Positions 1-10,634 of a stretch of DNA of 64,000 bases are shown in pieces (the stretch's first letter is position 1; every line of letters begins with the position of its first letter). The stretch covers positions 6,014,001 through 6,078,000 of the forward strand of contig NZ_CP109055.1 in the NCBI RefSeq assembly GCF_035975855.1, written 5' to 3'. The stretch comes from Streptomyces sp. NBC_01304. GTDB taxonomy: Bacteria; Actinomycetota; Actinomycetes; Streptomycetales; Streptomycetaceae. A program made the position numbers and the translations under genes. The notes under the pieces were generated by a model. The model saw nothing but the letters and a program-made list of their open reading frames with translations. It was not told where the DNA came from and did no database searches.

Positions 1-75
1 TGCTTTCGGGGTGGTGGCTGGGGCTGGGAACAAGGGCGAGGCCTTTCGTCGGGGGTGGGGCGGGTAAGGCGGGTG

Positions 76-94
76 GCGAGACGGTGCGTCTCGC
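76..94. repeat. Small hairpin at the left edge
   Basis: An 8-bp inverted repeat (GCGAGACG / CGTCTCGC) with a 3-nt loop. A related GAGACG/CGTCTC-rich patch follows at about 110-150. No gene is visible in positions 1-184. It could be a terminator for a gene outside the window or part of the larger inverted-repeat element that begins at 185. Confidence 0.4.
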
Positions 95-184
95 TTGCTC
101 GACTGTAGCGGGCTGCGCGGCGTCTCGCAAGACGGTCCGTCTCGTCTGTTTCTGCGGGTGGTGGTCCGGTGTGCGGTCACTGCT

Positions 185-1676
185 CAACTGATCAACTGCC
201 TGATTGCGTGGCTGGTGGGGGTGGGTGGTTGCGCGGACCTCCGTCTGTTTCGTTGCGGAGTGCGGGTGTTCGGTGGCTGGCTTTCCCCAACTGATGTCAG
301 TACGGAGCCCAGGGGGGAAAGTTGCGGCAACGGAAGAGGTGGGGGCAGGGCAAAGACAAAAGACAAAGACCGCAGCGAGAGAAGGGGATGGAGGGGGTGG
401 GCGGGGGTCGGGGGTCGGGGGGGGCGAGCGAGGGAAGGTCGCGGGCGAAGGAAGGGAGCGGGCGAGGGCTCGGAGGGCGGGCGAGGGAAGGGAGCGGGCG
501 AAGGAAGGGAGCGGGCGAGGGGAGGGGGTGGGCGAGCGAAGGGGGCGGGCGGGGACTCGGAGGGCGAGCGAGGAAAGGGGACGGGCGAGGACTTGGGGGC
601 GGCTGGGGGCTCGGAGGGCAGGCTGGGGGCCTAGTGGGGGAAAACGGGCAACAGAACCACCACAAAAGGGACGCTCTTGCGCCCCATTCCCCCCACTAGG
701 CCTCCGGACGCCGCCCTCCGCCGACTCGCGGCAGGAAAGGGGCTCGCCTAACGGGCAAACCGGGCACCCCGACGCCACCTTCCGCCCGGCCAGCCCCAGC
801 CTCCCGGTCCCGGGCTCACGCCTGCCCCTCCCGAGCTCACACCCCCAGCCCCGGGCCAGCGCTCCCCCCACCGGGCCCGCACTTCCCCGCCCCGAGCCCG
901 CGCCTCCCCCCACCGGGCTCGCGTCTCCCCCTCCCGAGCTCACACCCTCAGCCCCGGGCCAGCGCTCCCCCCACCGGGCCTGCACTTCCCCGTCCCGAGC
1001 CCGCACCTCCCCCCACCGGGCTCGCGTCTCCCCCTCCCGAGCTCACACCCCCAGCCCCGGGCCAGCACTCCCCCCACCGGGCCCGCACTTCCCCGCCCCG
1101 GGCCAGCGCTCCCCCGCCGGGCCTGCACTTCCCCGTCCCGGGCCCGCGTCTCCCCCTCCCGAGCCCGCACTCCCAGCCTCGAGCCCGCACTTCCCCCCCA
1201 CCGGGCCTGCACTTCCCCGTCCCGGGCCCGCATCTCCCCCTGTCCGGCCTGCACTTCCCCGTCCCGGGCTCGCATCTCCCCCCGTCGGGCCCGCACTTCC
1301 CGGTCCCGAGCCCGCGTCCCCCCTCCCGAGCCCGCACTTCCTTCCCCGCCGGGCCCGCACTTCCTTCCCCGCCGGGCCAGCGCTTCCCCCACCGGACCCG
1401 CACTTCCCCGTCCCGGACCCGCACCTCCCCGTCCGGAGCCCGCACCTCCCCTCCAGCCCCCTCCCCCTCTCCCCTCCGTCCCCTTCTCTCGCTGCGGTCT
1501 TTGTCTTTGCCCTGCCCCCACCTCTTCCATCACCGGCAGCCACCTCCCTGGGCCCCGTACTGACAGCAATTGGGGAAAGCCAGCCAAAAGAGCCCCCGCA
1601 GCCAGCAACGAAACAGACGGAGGTCCGCGCAACCACCCACCCCCACCAGCCACGCAATCAGGCAGTTGATCAGTTG
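185..1676. repeat. Nested long inverted repeat with G-rich left and C-rich right arms
   Basis: Bases 185-256 are an exact reverse complement of 1605-1676 (72 bp). The similarity continues, diverged, through about 395 on the left and about 1465 on the right, so each arm is about 210 bp. Between the arms, 380-625 is purine-rich tandem sequence (GGGCGAGCGAAGGGAGC-like units) and 780-1460 is pyrimidine-rich tandem sequence (GCCCGCACTTCCCCGTCCCG-like units). A perfect 13-bp hairpin (628-640 with 690-702, CTAG-containing) lies between the two blocks. Long open frames exist on both strands, but they encode only Pro/Arg/Gly/Ser low complexity and are not credible genes. The function is unknown. Confidence 0.85.
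628..702. repeat. Central hairpin of the inverted-repeat element
   Basis: Arms GGCCTAGTGGGGG (628-640) and CCCCCACTAGGCC (690-702) are perfectly complementary around a 49-nt loop. The hairpin lies in the spacer between the large arms, but off-centre: the midpoint of the two exact arms is near position 930. Confidence 0.7.
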
Positions 1677-1717
1677 CCCCTACCCCCACCCCGATCGCCC
1701 GCCCCAGCGCGCGCCGG

Positions 1718-1999
1718 TCAGGGTGTCGGGAGTCGAGCGCCCCTGCTCCGGGCGACCCGGATCGTCTCGCGCAGGGACTCGGTGGCGCGGGCGAGGGCCG
1801 AGCGCGCCGCGTGCTCCCCCGCCTTCGGGTCGCCGAGCACGGCTCTCGCGCCCTCCAGTACCCGCTCCCCGTCGGCAAGTTGGTCTTCCTCCACTTCGTC
1901 CGCGAGCCGGGACAGCGGGCTGTCGGGGTCGTCGGCGCTGAGGTAGCAGGGCTTGCCCTCGGGTGAGGCCCAGGGGAGGAGCCGCAGGCCCGGCGTCAC
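1718..1999 (-). CDS. Conserved hypothetical Streptomyces protein, 93 aa
   Basis: The product is a small soluble acidic protein rich in Arg, Glu and Ala, with no recognised domain. It opens with a short hydrophobic stretch (LRLLPWASPEGKPCYLS) and continues as a predicted helical region (about residues 30-85). The GTG start at 1999 sits in a GTGA overlap with the stop of the upstream gene, so the two are translationally coupled. From memory, this family is common in Streptomyces next to Scr1-type regulators. A much longer frame on the same strand is rejected because its N-terminal part lies opposite the HTH gene. Confidence 0.7.
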   Translation of the reverse strand: MTPGLRLLPWASPEGKPCYLSADDPDSPLSRLADEVEEDQLADGERVLEGARAVLGDPKAGEHAARSALARATESLRETIRVARSRGARLPTP

Positions 2000-2244
2000 C
2001 GGGTCACTCCCACCGGCATGCCGCGGCGTTCTGCGCGTTCCGCGCGTTCGCGGTGGGTGAGGGCGTAGGGCCTGACGATTCCGTCGTGGGGCTCGAAGGG
2101 CCATACGTCGACGGGGTGTTGGGGGTCCCCGTCGTACGTGGGTGGAGGTGGCGCCGGCTGTCGATGGGGCGGGGTCCGGCGTACGCGTACGGGCCACAGC
2201 AAGCCCGTCAGCAATCCGGCGGCAGCGGCGAGGAGTTCGAACAT
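1996..2244 (-). CDS. Small protein with hydrophobic N-terminus, 82 aa
   Basis: The ATG at 2244 follows a GGGAG ribosome site. The product begins MFELLAAAAGLLTGLLW, a single membrane or signal-like helix, followed by a Pro/Arg-rich linker and a C-terminus rich in Arg, Glu and Ala. It is coupled by a 4-nt overlap to the downstream 93-aa gene and is divergent from the Scr1 regulator. The role is unknown. The context resembles the multi-gene WhiJ/Scr1/DUF397 cassettes that are abundant in Streptomyces. Confidence 0.7.
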   Translation of the reverse strand: MFELLAAAAGLLTGLLWPVRVRRTPPHRQPAPPPPTYDGDPQHPVDVWPFEPHDGIVRPYALTHRERAERAERRGMPVGVTR

Positions 2245-2383
2245 GGCGGAGCTCCCTTGCGGGGGTTTTCGCAGTGGTTGACGAGCGGTGATTACCGTTC
2301 GCATTCCGATGGTTACGGGTCCGGCGTACGCTTCGGAAGGGGCTCGGCGTTGCCTGGGCCGCCAGGCAACGGGGAGGGGTGAC

Positions 2384-3208
2384 ATGGACGAACTGGTTGA
2401 CGCGCCGGGCGAATCGGGGCGTGCCGTGCTGGGGCGCACGCTCAAGTACCTGCGCGAGAAGCACGGGAAGTCCCTGGGGCAGCTGGCCGAGGACAGCGGG
2501 TACGACAAGAGCTATCTGCACCGGCTGGAATCGGGGCACCGGCTCTCCAAGATGACGGTCATGGAGGACCTCGACGCCTACTACGAGACCGGTGACCTGC
2601 TGGTCAGCCACTGGAAGGTGGCCCGGCTCGACGCGTTCGAGGACCAGTACAAGAGGTTCATGAAGCTGGAAGCAACGGCGCGTGTGATGCAGAAGTTCGC
2701 GCTGGGTGTCCCTGGCCTGTTCCAGACCGAGGCTTTCGCCCGCGAGGTGTTGTCTGGGGCCCAGACAACGGCTGATGGCGACGAGGTGGTCGAGGAAATG
2801 GTGGCGGCACGCCTTGGGCGGCAGTACCTGCTTCAGCAGAAACCGCTGCCCGATGTGCGCGTCATCATGGACGAGTCTGCGTTCCGGCGGCCTGCTTCCC
2901 GGGCGAAGACCTGGGATGACCAGCTACTACGCATCGAGGCCGTCGCGATGTGGCCCAATGTGACGCTGCATGTGCTGCCCTTCTCCGTGGGCGTGCACCA
3001 CCACATGACCGGATCATTGACGTTGCTCTGGCAGGGCGACGGGAGTGCCGTTGCCTACAGGGAAGGCAACGGGTGCGGTGAGTTGATCGCGGACGAGGAC
3101 GGGGCCCTGCGGGAACGACTGTCCTACGATCGGCTGCGAGATCTGGCGCTGTCCCCGTCCGACTCACTCGCATTCGTCAGGGATGTCTTGGAGGAGCACC
3201 GATCATGA
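2384..3208 (+). CDS. Scr1-family XRE regulator (HTH_31 + DUF5753), 274 aa
   Basis: This is a DNA-binding regulator of the Scr1/WhiJ type. Residues about 15-70 form an HTH (KYLREKHGKSLGQLAEDSG, then SYLHRLESGHR). Residues about 90-270 are the DUF5753 domain, seen in the VPGLFQTEAFAREVL and SLTLLW segments. The ATG at 2384 is chosen because GGGGAGGGG lies just upstream and the homology begins there; an upstream in-frame start at 2288 would add unrelated sequence. The DUF397 gene follows with an ATGA overlap. WhiJ-like/DUF397 pairs are known to influence development and secondary metabolism, and the specific target here is unknown. Confidence 0.93.
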   Translation: MDELVDAPGESGRAVLGRTLKYLREKHGKSLGQLAEDSGYDKSYLHRLESGHRLSKMTVMEDLDAYYETGDLLVSHWKVARLDAFEDQYKRFMKLEATARVMQKFALGVPGLFQTEAFAREVLSGAQTTADGDEVVEEMVAARLGRQYLLQQKPLPDVRVIMDESAFRRPASRAKTWDDQLLRIEAVAMWPNVTLHVLPFSVGVHHHMTGSLTLLWQGDGSAVAYREGNGCGELIADEDGALRERLSYDRLRDLALSPSDSLAFVRDVLEEHRS

Positions 3209-3405
3209 CGCATCCGCTCGATCTCGGCACTGCTGCATGGCGTAAGTCGTCGTACAGCCATGGCGGAGACAACGACTGCGTCGAGGTAGCCGACAACTAC
3301 CCCGGCCTGGTCCCCGTCCGCGACAGCAAGTCCCCGTCCGGCCCCGTCCTCGTGTTCCCGGCCAAGGCCTGGGCGGCATTCACCCGGCAGATGGCGGAGG
3401 CGTAG
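3205..3405 (+). CDS. DUF397 protein, 66 aa
   Basis: This is a small acidic DUF397 protein with the family signature WRKSSYS near the N-terminus, CVEVA in the middle and VRDSK before a C-terminal F-x-x-F/W motif. Its ATG overlaps the stop of the Scr1 regulator (ATGA), so the two are co-translated. DUF397 proteins are thought to act as partners or antagonists of the adjacent XRE regulator. Its last 26 nt overlap the end of the convergent histidine kinase gene. Confidence 0.93.
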   Translation: MTHPLDLGTAAWRKSSYSHGGDNDCVEVADNYPGLVPVRDSKSPSGPVLVFPAKAWAAFTRQMAEA

Positions 3406-4801
3406 GCGCACCCGGCAGCGACACCGACGCGACCGTCCCGCAGCCCTCCCCGGCCCGGAGCTCCACCGAGCCCCCGCTCTGCTGCACCGTCCGCGCCACG
3501 ATTGACAGCCCGAGGCCCGACCCGGGCAGGGCTCGCGCCGAGGGTGAGCGCCAGAAGCGGTCGAAGACGTGCGGGAGCTCGTCCGCGGGGATGCCGGGGC
3601 CGTGGTCCCGTACCGTCAACTCGCCCTTGGCCAGGGAGACTTCGATCGAGGCGCCCGGCGGGCTGAACTTCACCGCGTTGTCCAGGATGTTCACGATGGC
3701 CCGCTCCAGGGCGGGTGGCTCGGCCCGTACGAACCAGGGGTCGAGCTCGGCTGTGATCGTCAGCTCCGGTCCGCGCAGCCGGGCGCGCTCGATCGCCGCC
3801 TGCACGATCTCGTGCAACCCGACCACCTGGACCTTCGCCGCATGCCCGGTGTCCGGGCGGGCCAGCTCCTGCAAGTCGCCGATGAGGGCGGCCAGTTCGG
3901 TCATCTGGGCCTTCACCGAGGCGAGCAGGGCCTTGCGGTCGTCCGGGGGGATGGCGCGGCCGGTGTCCTCGCTTCGGGCGAGCAGCTCGATGTTCGTACG
4001 CAGGGAGGTGAGCGGGGTACGCAGCTCGTGCCCGGCGTCGGCGATGAGCTGGGCCTGGCGTTCCTGGGAGGAGGCGAGGGCGGCGGTCATCGCGTTGAAG
4101 GAGCGGGAGAGGCGGGCGATTTCGTCGTCGCCTTCGGCGGGGATCTGGACGGTCAAGTCTTCTGTGCGGGCTACGTGTTCGACGGTTTCGGTGAGGTCGT
4201 CGACGGGACGCAGGCCGGTGCGGGCCACCCAGAGGCCGGCGATTCCGGCGCCGACCGCTCCGATACCGGCGACGAAGACGAGGAACCAGGTGAGGTTGGA
4301 GAGGGTGTCGTTCACCTCGGTGAGCGGCCGACCCAGCGAGACGGCGCCTGAGGTGTAGTTCTCCAGGTGATAGGTGAGGACACGGTACTCGGTGCCGTCG
4401 GCTGCCTTGGCGTTGTGCAGCGAGTCTTCCGACTCGTTGGCGGCGACCCGAGTGTCGGAGGTGTCCACCTTGAGCGCCTCGCCCCTGATCACGCACCTGT
4501 GGCCCTGCGGATCGACGACCTGGATGGTCAGCCGCAGGGCCTTGGCCGCCGGGTCTTCCGAGTCGGGGGCGAGGATCGGGCCCGAGGCCCGGCACTGGCC
4601 GCGCTGGGCCAGGTCGGCCACCAACTGGCTGTTGAGCGAAGCCCGGTCCTGGGCCAGGGAGTCGTCCAGCGAGTCGTACAGCGCGTTGCGCACGACGAAC
4701 CAACAAGCCACCGCCGAAGCCGCCACCGCGACTGCCACCGCCGTGGCCACCAGGAGCGCCAGCCTCGACCGCAGGGGCAGTGCCCTGAAGCGCTTGATCA
4801 C
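3380..4801 (-). CDS. Sensor histidine kinase, MprB/CseC-like, 473 aa
   Basis: This is a membrane sensor kinase. It has TM1 at about 14-37, an extracellular sensor at about 38-170 with Cys70 and Cys103, TM2 at about 172-193, HAMP at about 195-250, a HisKA box with phospho-acceptor His258 ([10 protein letters not shown]) and HATPase_c with N ([10 protein letters not shown]), G1 (DHGPGIP) and G2 (GSGLGLSIV) boxes. The ATG lies in a 4-nt overlap with the stop of the response regulator, so the pair is co-translated. The architecture and the HtrA-like protease upstream resemble the mycobacterial MprAB-PepD envelope-stress arrangement. The assignment to that system is inferred from context. Confidence 0.95.
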   Translation of the reverse strand: MIKRFRALPLRSRLALLVATAVAVAVAASAVACWFVVRNALYDSLDDSLAQDRASLNSQLVADLAQRGQCRASGPILAPDSEDPAAKALRLTIQVVDPQGHRCVIRGEALKVDTSDTRVAANESEDSLHNAKAADGTEYRVLTYHLENYTSGAVSLGRPLTEVNDTLSNLTWFLVFVAGIGAVGAGIAGLWVARTGLRPVDDLTETVEHVARTEDLTVQIPAEGDDEIARLSRSFNAMTAALASSQERQAQLIADAGHELRTPLTSLRTNIELLARSEDTGRAIPPDDRKALLASVKAQMTELAALIGDLQELARPDTGHAAKVQVVGLHEIVQAAIERARLRGPELTITAELDPWFVRAEPPALERAIVNILDNAVKFSPPGASIEVSLAKGELTVRDHGPGIPADELPHVFDRFWRSPSARALPGSGLGLSIVARTVQQSGGSVELRAGEGCGTVASVSLPGAPTPPPSAG

Positions 4802-5529
4802 TCCCCGCCCCCAGCCCGCAACGCATACCCCACCCCACGCACGGTATGAACCAGCCGAGGCTCACCCCCCGCCTCGGTCTTCCTCCTCAGGTACATCACG
4901 TACACATCAAGGGAGTTGGAGCTCGGCTCGAAGTCGAAGCCCCACACCGCCTTGAGGATCTGCTCGCGCGTGAGCACCTGTCGAGGGTGGGCCAGGAACA
5001 TCTCCAGCAAGGTGAACTCGGTCCGGGTCAGCTCCACGGTCCGCCCGCCCCGCGTGACCTCCCGCGTCGCCAGATTCATCTTCAGGTCGGCGAACTCGAG
5101 TACGTCGCCGGAGAATTCCTCGGCCCCGAGCGCCGTGGCCGCGTACGAGCTGCGCCGAAGCAGCGCCCGGATCCGGGCGAAGAGTTCGTCCAGCTCGAAG
5201 GGCTTGACCAGATAGTCGTCGGCGCCGGCATCCAACCCCGTCACCCGATCCCCGACCGTGTCCCGCGCCGTGAGCATCAGGATGGGCGTCGTCGAGCCGG
5301 TCGAGCGGAGCCGACGCGCGGCGGTGAGGCCGTCCATGCGCGGCATCTGGATGTCGAGGACCACGAGGTCGGGGGCGTACGCCGCGGCCTTCTCCAGGGC
5401 CTCGATGCCGTCCCCGGCAACCTCCGTGCCATAGCCCTCGAAGGCGAGGCTGCGCTGCAGCGCCTCGCGGACGGCGGGCTCGTCGTCGACGATGAGAATG
5501 CGCTGCTGGTCGCCTTCGGCGGGGCTCAT
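4798..5529 (-). CDS. OmpR/PhoB-family response regulator, MprA-like, 243 aa
   Basis: The receiver domain spans about 10-125, with acidic pocket DDE (15-17), phospho-acceptor Asp59 (LDIQMP) and Lys109 (YLVKPF). A winged-helix DNA-binding domain spans about 145-238 ([36 protein letters not shown]). It is the first gene of the pair with the downstream kinase. It is the probable regulator of an envelope-stress regulon that could include the adjacent protease gene, which lies on the same strand upstream. Confidence 0.95.
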   Translation of the reverse strand: MSPAEGDQQRILIVDDEPAVREALQRSLAFEGYGTEVAGDGIEALEKAAAYAPDLVVLDIQMPRMDGLTAARRLRSTGSTTPILMLTARDTVGDRVTGLDAGADDYLVKPFELDELFARIRALLRRSSYAATALGAEEFSGDVLEFADLKMNLATREVTRGGRTVELTRTEFTLLEMFLAHPRQVLTREQILKAVWGFDFEPSSNSLDVYVMYLRRKTEAGGEPRLVHTVRGVGYALRAGGGE

Positions 5530-5573
5530 GGGTGTCGGTTCCTCATGGTGTAAGTGATCAGGGGCCGGTGTTC

Positions 5574-5777
5574 TCAGCCTCGCACGGCCCGCGAGCGCTT
5601 GCCGTGTGTCCGCCTCGTGGGCTTGCGCACGTGTTCCGTCGCCGCCACTTCGGGGGCTCGGGGTTCGGGTGCGTGCAGCGCGCCCGCCAAGGAGAGGGCG
5701 AGCGTCGGATCGCCGGGGTCGCCCCAGCCGAGGCTGGCGGCGAGGGCGTGCCGGATGCGGTTGACGGTGACGGTCAT
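5574..5777 (-). CDS. Small basic hypothetical protein, 67 aa
   Basis: An ATG at 5777 is preceded by a near-perfect GAGGAGGA ribosome site. The product starts [20 protein letters not shown] and ends in a strongly basic tail ([15 protein letters not shown]). It has no membrane helix and no recognised domain. It lies between the protease gene and the two-component genes on the same strand, so it could be part of the same operon. The strong ribosome site is the main evidence that it is real. Confidence 0.65.
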   Translation of the reverse strand: MTVTVNRIRHALAASLGWGDPGDPTLALSLAGALHAPEPRAPEVAATEHVRKPTRRTHGKRSRAVRG

Positions 5778-5830
5778 GGGGTCCTCCTCGAAGGGCCGGG
5801 GCCTCGAAGTACCGGGGTTGCCGCGGTCGC

Positions 5831-7015
<1,185 letters not shown>

Positions 7016-7233
7016 GTCTCAAAGCTTCGCCACGGATCATGAGAGCTCCCTGAGTGTGCCCTGAGAAGCCCGGCAGAAGCCTGTATGCCCGAAATAAGAT
7101 CCAGACCGCAGAGACCGCAGAGACCGCAGAGACCGCAGAGACCGCAGAGACCGCAGAGACCGCAGAGACCGCAGAGACCGCAGAGCCCGCAGAGCCCGCA
7201 GAGACCGCAGAGCTAAGGGCAGCCGCAGAGACG
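7016..7233. other. Intergenic region with promoter side of the protease gene and a 9-bp array
   Basis: No gene is visible. The left part must hold the promoter of the protease gene (minus strand). The right part is filled by the 9-bp tandem array, which lies just after the stop of the LacI gene. Confidence 0.5.
7104..7211. repeat. Twelve perfect or near-perfect 9-bp tandem repeats (GACCGCAGA)
   Basis: The unit GACCGCAGA repeats 12 times head to tail. Units 10 and 11 carry a single change (GCCCGCAGA). It lies between the 3' end of the LacI gene and the promoter side of the protease gene. Because the unit is a multiple of three, one frame reads Thr-Ala-Glu repeats, but no credible gene contains it. 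The copy number may vary between strains. Confidence 0.95.
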
Positions 7234-8256
7234 TTACGGGCAGCCGCAGGACTGGCGTACGACCAGACGGCAGGGGAACCGGCGCAGGCGCTCGCGGCGC
7301 GAACCCGCGACCCGGAGCGAGTCGTCCAGGACGAGGTCCACGGCGGCCCGGGCCATCGCGGGACGGTCCGAGGCGATCGTCGTCAGGGGCGGGTCGGTGA
7401 GCGCCGCCTCCTTGACGTCGTCGAAGCCCGCGACCGCCAGCTCGCCGGGGACGTCTATGCGCAGCTCGCGGGCCGCACGCAGCACGCCGATCGCCTGGTC
7501 GTCCGTCGCGCAGACGATGGCCGGCGGGCGGTCGGGGCCCGCGAGGAGTTCGAGGGCGACCTTGTAGGCGTCGTAGCGGTTGTACGGGGCTTCGAAGAGC
7601 CGGCCCTCGGTGGAGAGGTTCGCCTCCGCCATGGCCCGGCGCCAGCCCTCGACGTGGTCGGTGACCGGGTCGCCGATCATCGGCGTGAACTCGACGCCGC
7701 CGAGGCAGGCGACGTACTCGTAGCCGTGTTCCAGGAGGTGCCGGGTGGCGAGCTGCGCGCCACCGATGTCGTCCGTCACGACCGCGACGTCCTCGATGGC
7801 CTCGGGACGGCGGTGCAGCAGGACGACGCGTGCGTCCCAGGCCTCGATCTCCGCGGCGGCGTGCTCGCTGGGGCCCTGGCTGATCAGGATCAGGCCGGAG
7901 ACGCGCATGCCGAGGAAGGCCCGCAGGTAGTGCACCTCGCGCTCGTCGAGGTAGTCGGAGTTGCCGACCAGGACCATCTGACCGCGCTCGGCCGCCGCCC
8001 GCTCGACGGCGTGCGTCAGCTCCGCGAAGAAGGGCTGACGGGCATCCGGCACGATCATGCCTATGAGGTCCGTGCGCCGCGAGGCCATGGCCTGGGCAAC
8101 CCGGTCGGGCCGGTAGCCCAGCTCCTTGATGGCGGCGAGTACCCGCTCGCGCGTGGCCGGGGCGACCGGCCGGGGTCCGTTGTTGATGACGTAGCTCACG
8201 ACCGCGGTCGATGTCCCCGCCAGTCGTGCTACATCATCCCGCGTCACCTTGGCCAC
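7234..8256 (-). CDS. LacI-family transcriptional regulator, 340 aa
   Basis: The N-terminal LacI HTH (residues 3-50: [20 protein letters not shown]) includes the hinge region ([16 protein letters not shown]). A periplasmic-binding-like effector domain follows (about 60-335). The GTG at 8256 is preceded exactly 6 nt upstream by TAGACT, the leaderless-mRNA pattern, so the promoter lies at or inside the 3' end of glnR. The effector cannot be read from sequence; most homologues sense sugars. The gene lies directly downstream of glnR on the same strand, separated by 23 nt. Confidence 0.95.
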   Translation of the reverse strand: MAKVTRDDVARLAGTSTAVVSYVINNGPRPVAPATRERVLAAIKELGYRPDRVAQAMASRRTDLIGMIVPDARQPFFAELTHAVERAAAERGQMVLVGNSDYLDEREVHYLRAFLGMRVSGLILISQGPSEHAAAEIEAWDARVVLLHRRPEAIEDVAVVTDDIGGAQLATRHLLEHGYEYVACLGGVEFTPMIGDPVTDHVEGWRRAMAEANLSTEGRLFEAPYNRYDAYKVALELLAGPDRPPAIVCATDDQAIGVLRAARELRIDVPGELAVAGFDDVKEAALTDPPLTTIASDRPAMARAAVDLVLDDSLRVAGSRRERLRRFPCRLVVRQSCGCP

Positions 8257-8279
8257 GCGCGCAGTCTACGCGGGGAGAG

Positions 8280-9086
8280 CTACCGCTTCACAGGTCGAAC
8301 GGGTACCGCTTCGGCCACGGTCGCGGGGGCGCTCGGCACCGTCTCCTCGGCAGGCTCCGGCAGCGCAGCCGCCTTGGCCTTCGCCTCGTCCGCGGCCCGG
8401 GCGCCCTTGTCGGGCTTCTCCGGGGTGACGAAGCGGTAGCCGACGTTGCGGACCGTCCCGATCAGCGACTCGTGCTCCGGGCCGAGCTTGGCCCGCAGCC
8501 GTCGTACGTGCACATCCACCGTGCGCGTACCGCCGAAGTAGTCGTAGCCCCAGACCTCCTGGAGGAGCTGGGCGCGGGTGAAGACCCGGCCCGGGTGCTG
8601 CGCCAGGTACTTGAGGAGCTCGAACTCCTTGAAGGTCAGGTCGAGGACCCGGCCCTTGAGCTTCGCGCTGTACGTCGCCTCGTCGACGGAGAGGTCGCCG
8701 TTGCGGATCTCCATCGGGGAGTCGTCGCCGGTGATCTGCTGCCGGCCCATCGCGAGCCGGAGGCGTGCCTCGACCTCGGCCGGACCTGCGGTGTCGAGCA
8801 GCACATCGTCGATGCCCCAGTCGGCGGTGACGGCCGCGAGACCGCCCTCCGTCACGACGAGGATCAGCGGGCAGCCGGGGCCCGTGGAACGCAGCAGCTG
8901 ACAGAGGCTGCGTACCTGGGGAAGATCACGCCGGCCGTCGATGAGGATGACATCGGCACCCGGGGTGTCGACGAGTGCGGGCCCCTCCGCCGGAGCCACT
9001 CGCACGTTGTGCAGGAGCAGGCCGAGAGCGGGGAGCACCTCCGTCGACGGCTGAAGGGCATTGGTCAGGAGCAGCAGAGAACTCAT
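8280..9086 (-). CDS. glnR: GlnR, global nitrogen regulator, 268 aa
   Basis: This is an orphan OmpR-type regulator that controls nitrogen assimilation genes (glnA, amtB, ureases and others) in Streptomyces. The N-terminal receiver-like domain (1-115) has the GlnR sequence ([19 protein letters not shown]) and lacks a complete phosphorylation pocket, as known for GlnR. The winged helix spans about 135-230 ([40 protein letters not shown]). The Ala/Pro/Glu-rich C-terminal tail is variable in the family. The sequence closely matches S. coelicolor GlnR as I remember it. No partner kinase is adjacent. Confidence 0.97.
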   Translation of the reverse strand: MSSLLLLTNALQPSTEVLPALGLLLHNVRVAPAEGPALVDTPGADVILIDGRRDLPQVRSLCQLLRSTGPGCPLILVVTEGGLAAVTADWGIDDVLLDTAGPAEVEARLRLAMGRQQITGDDSPMEIRNGDLSVDEATYSAKLKGRVLDLTFKEFELLKYLAQHPGRVFTRAQLLQEVWGYDYFGGTRTVDVHVRRLRAKLGPEHESLIGTVRNVGYRFVTPEKPDKGARAADEAKAKAAALPEPAEETVPSAPATVAEAVPVRPVKR

Positions 9087-9344
9087 CGCGCCCCACCTGC
9101 CTGGGTCGTCTGACTGTCGTGCACGGTTCGCTCGCCCATAACGTCTGGTTCCTCCTCGGTCCCTGCGAGGACGTTTGCGGCACTGCTTCGTACTGCGTCA
9201 TCACGCTGCCGGTTGGCGGCCCCCGCGCCCTGGGGTCCACCGGTGCTGCGTGCCTGCCGGGCCGGTCTGCGGACCCTGCCAGAAAGCACGAAAGGACCCG
9301 GGGGCTGCGCTGCCCGGATCCTTCTGCCAAGGAGAATAGCCCAC

Positions 9345-10217
9345 ATGAGTTCCCCCCTGTCAGGTAGAACAGCGCGATCTTTTGTGCCAACGATCACTCC
9401 TGACGGAGCCTTGACGCCCACCGGGCGCGTCCGTCGGGTGACCCTGCGTACGTCGGACGGTGTGCCGATCGACGCCGCGTACGAGCCCGGTCCGACGGGG
9501 GCCGAGGGCTTGGCGATCGTGCTCGCGCACGGTTTCACGGGCGATCTGGAGCGGCCTCATGTGCGGCGGGCCGCGGGCGTCTTCGCGCAGTACGCGGCCG
9601 TGGTCACGTTCTCCTTCAGGGGGCACGGCAAGTCCGGCGGACGCTCCACGGTGGGCGACCGCGAGGTGCTCGATCTGGCGGCGGCGGTCGCTTGGGCGCG
9701 CTCGCTCGGGCACACCCGGGTGGTCACCGTCGGCTTCTCGATGGGCGGATCCGTGGTGCTCCGGCACGCGGCGCTGCACGGCGGTGGCGCGGGTTCGGCG
9801 CACGGGGGGCGCACGGAGGACTCGGGGCGCATGGACGCGCGTACGGATGCGGTCGTCGCGGTGAGTGCTCCCGCGCGGTGGTACTACCGGGGGACCGCGC
9901 CCATGCGGCGCCTGCATTTCGTGGTGATGAATCCGGTGGGGCGTCTGGTGGGGAGGCTCGGGCTCCGCACCCGCATCCACTCCCAGGAGTGGGACCCGGT
10001 GCCGCTGTCGCCGGTGGAGTCGGTCCCCTTGATCGCGCCTACGCCGTTGCTCGTGGTCCACGGCGACCGTGACCCGTACTTCCCTCTGGACCATCCGCGG
10101 ATGCTTGCGGCTGCCGCCGGGGGTGGGGCCGAGCTGTGGCTGGAGCCGGGGATGGGTCATGCGGAGCATGCGGCGGGGGAGGCATTGCTGCGGCGGATCG
10201 CGGCTTGGGCGGCTTGA
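9345..10217 (+). CDS. Alpha/beta hydrolase, 290 aa
   Basis: The alpha/beta-hydrolase fold has oxyanion motif HGFTG near the N-terminal third, nucleophile elbow GFSMGGS (Ser), acid in HGDRDPYFP and His in GMGHAE. A variable Gly/His/Arg-rich insertion follows the nucleophile helix. The ATG at 9345 has AAGGAGA 9 nt upstream. The substrate is unknown. It lies between glnR (divergent) and a MoaD/ThiS-like gene and is probably cytoplasmic, since no signal peptide is visible. Confidence 0.92.
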   Translation: MSSPLSGRTARSFVPTITPDGALTPTGRVRRVTLRTSDGVPIDAAYEPGPTGAEGLAIVLAHGFTGDLERPHVRRAAGVFAQYAAVVTFSFRGHGKSGGRSTVGDREVLDLAAAVAWARSLGHTRVVTVGFSMGGSVVLRHAALHGGGAGSAHGGRTEDSGRMDARTDAVVAVSAPARWYYRGTAPMRRLHFVVMNPVGRLVGRLGLRTRIHSQEWDPVPLSPVESVPLIAPTPLLVVHGDRDPYFPLDHPRMLAAAAGGGAELWLEPGMGHAEHAAGEALLRRIAAWAA

Positions 10218-10222
10218 TGAAT

Positions 10223-10300
10223 CAGCCCGTCCGGCGTTTGAGGACATCAGTGACAGCCGTTGAAGCCGGCGGCAGCCTTACGGGAAGGGGCGGGGAGGGG
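10223..10300 (+). repeat. Dispersed intergenic repeat, modules A and B
   Basis: Module A (CCCGTCCGGCGTTTGAGG core, 10223-10244) is followed by module B (AGCCGGCGGCAGCC then GGGAAGGGGCGGGGAGGGG, 10264-10300). The same modules recur at 22.3, 49.1 and 57.2 kb, with a relative at 36.7 kb. It lies between the hydrolase and MoaD-like genes. Confidence 0.85.
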
Positions 10301-10369
10301 AAAATTCCGGGCACCCACCCACAGGCCGCATCATTGGTACGCAGCAACGAACGCGAAAGGAGCGCCGCG

Positions 10370-10624
10370 ATGGCAAACGGCACCATCCGATACTGGGCCG
10401 CGGCCAAGCAGGCCGCAGGGCTCGCCGAAGAGCCCTACGACGCGGCGACGCTCGCCGAAGCCCTGACCGGAGCGCGGCAGCGACACCCCGGCGAACTCGT
10501 CCGCGTACTGCAGCGATGCTCATTCCTCATCGACGGTGACCCCGTGGGTACCCGAGACCATGAGACGGTACGCCTGGCCGAGGGCGGCACGGTCGAGGTG
10601 CTCCCGCCGTTCGCAGGAGGGTGA
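10370..10624 (+). CDS. MoaD/ThiS-family ubiquitin-like sulfur carrier, 84 aa
   Basis: This is a beta-grasp sulfur-carrier protein that ends in the functional Gly-Gly (PPFAGG), the tail adenylated and thiocarboxylated by MoeB/ThiF-type enzymes. The N-terminus IRYWAAAKQAAG matches the MoaD pattern. AAGGAG lies just upstream of the ATG. It may serve molybdopterin synthesis or another sulfur transfer; the sulfur-metabolism genes 2.5 kb downstream make the second possible. No activating enzyme is in the window. Confidence 0.93.
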   Translation: MANGTIRYWAAAKQAAGLAEEPYDAATLAEALTGARQRHPGELVRVLQRCSFLIDGDPVGTRDHETVRLAEGGTVEVLPPFAGG

Positions 10625-10634
10625 CCCGCACACC

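Noticed and set aside
204..1946. Very long open frames on both strands of the left-edge repeat (Pro/Arg/Ser-rich and Gly-rich products)
   Set aside because: They arise from GC-rich tandem repeats without stops, overlap on all frames, have no ribosome site, and show no domain.
7054..8439. Plus-strand frame containing Thr-Ala-Glu repeats
   Set aside because: It is the antisense of the LacI gene plus the 9-bp array; the repeats read through only because the unit is a multiple of three.
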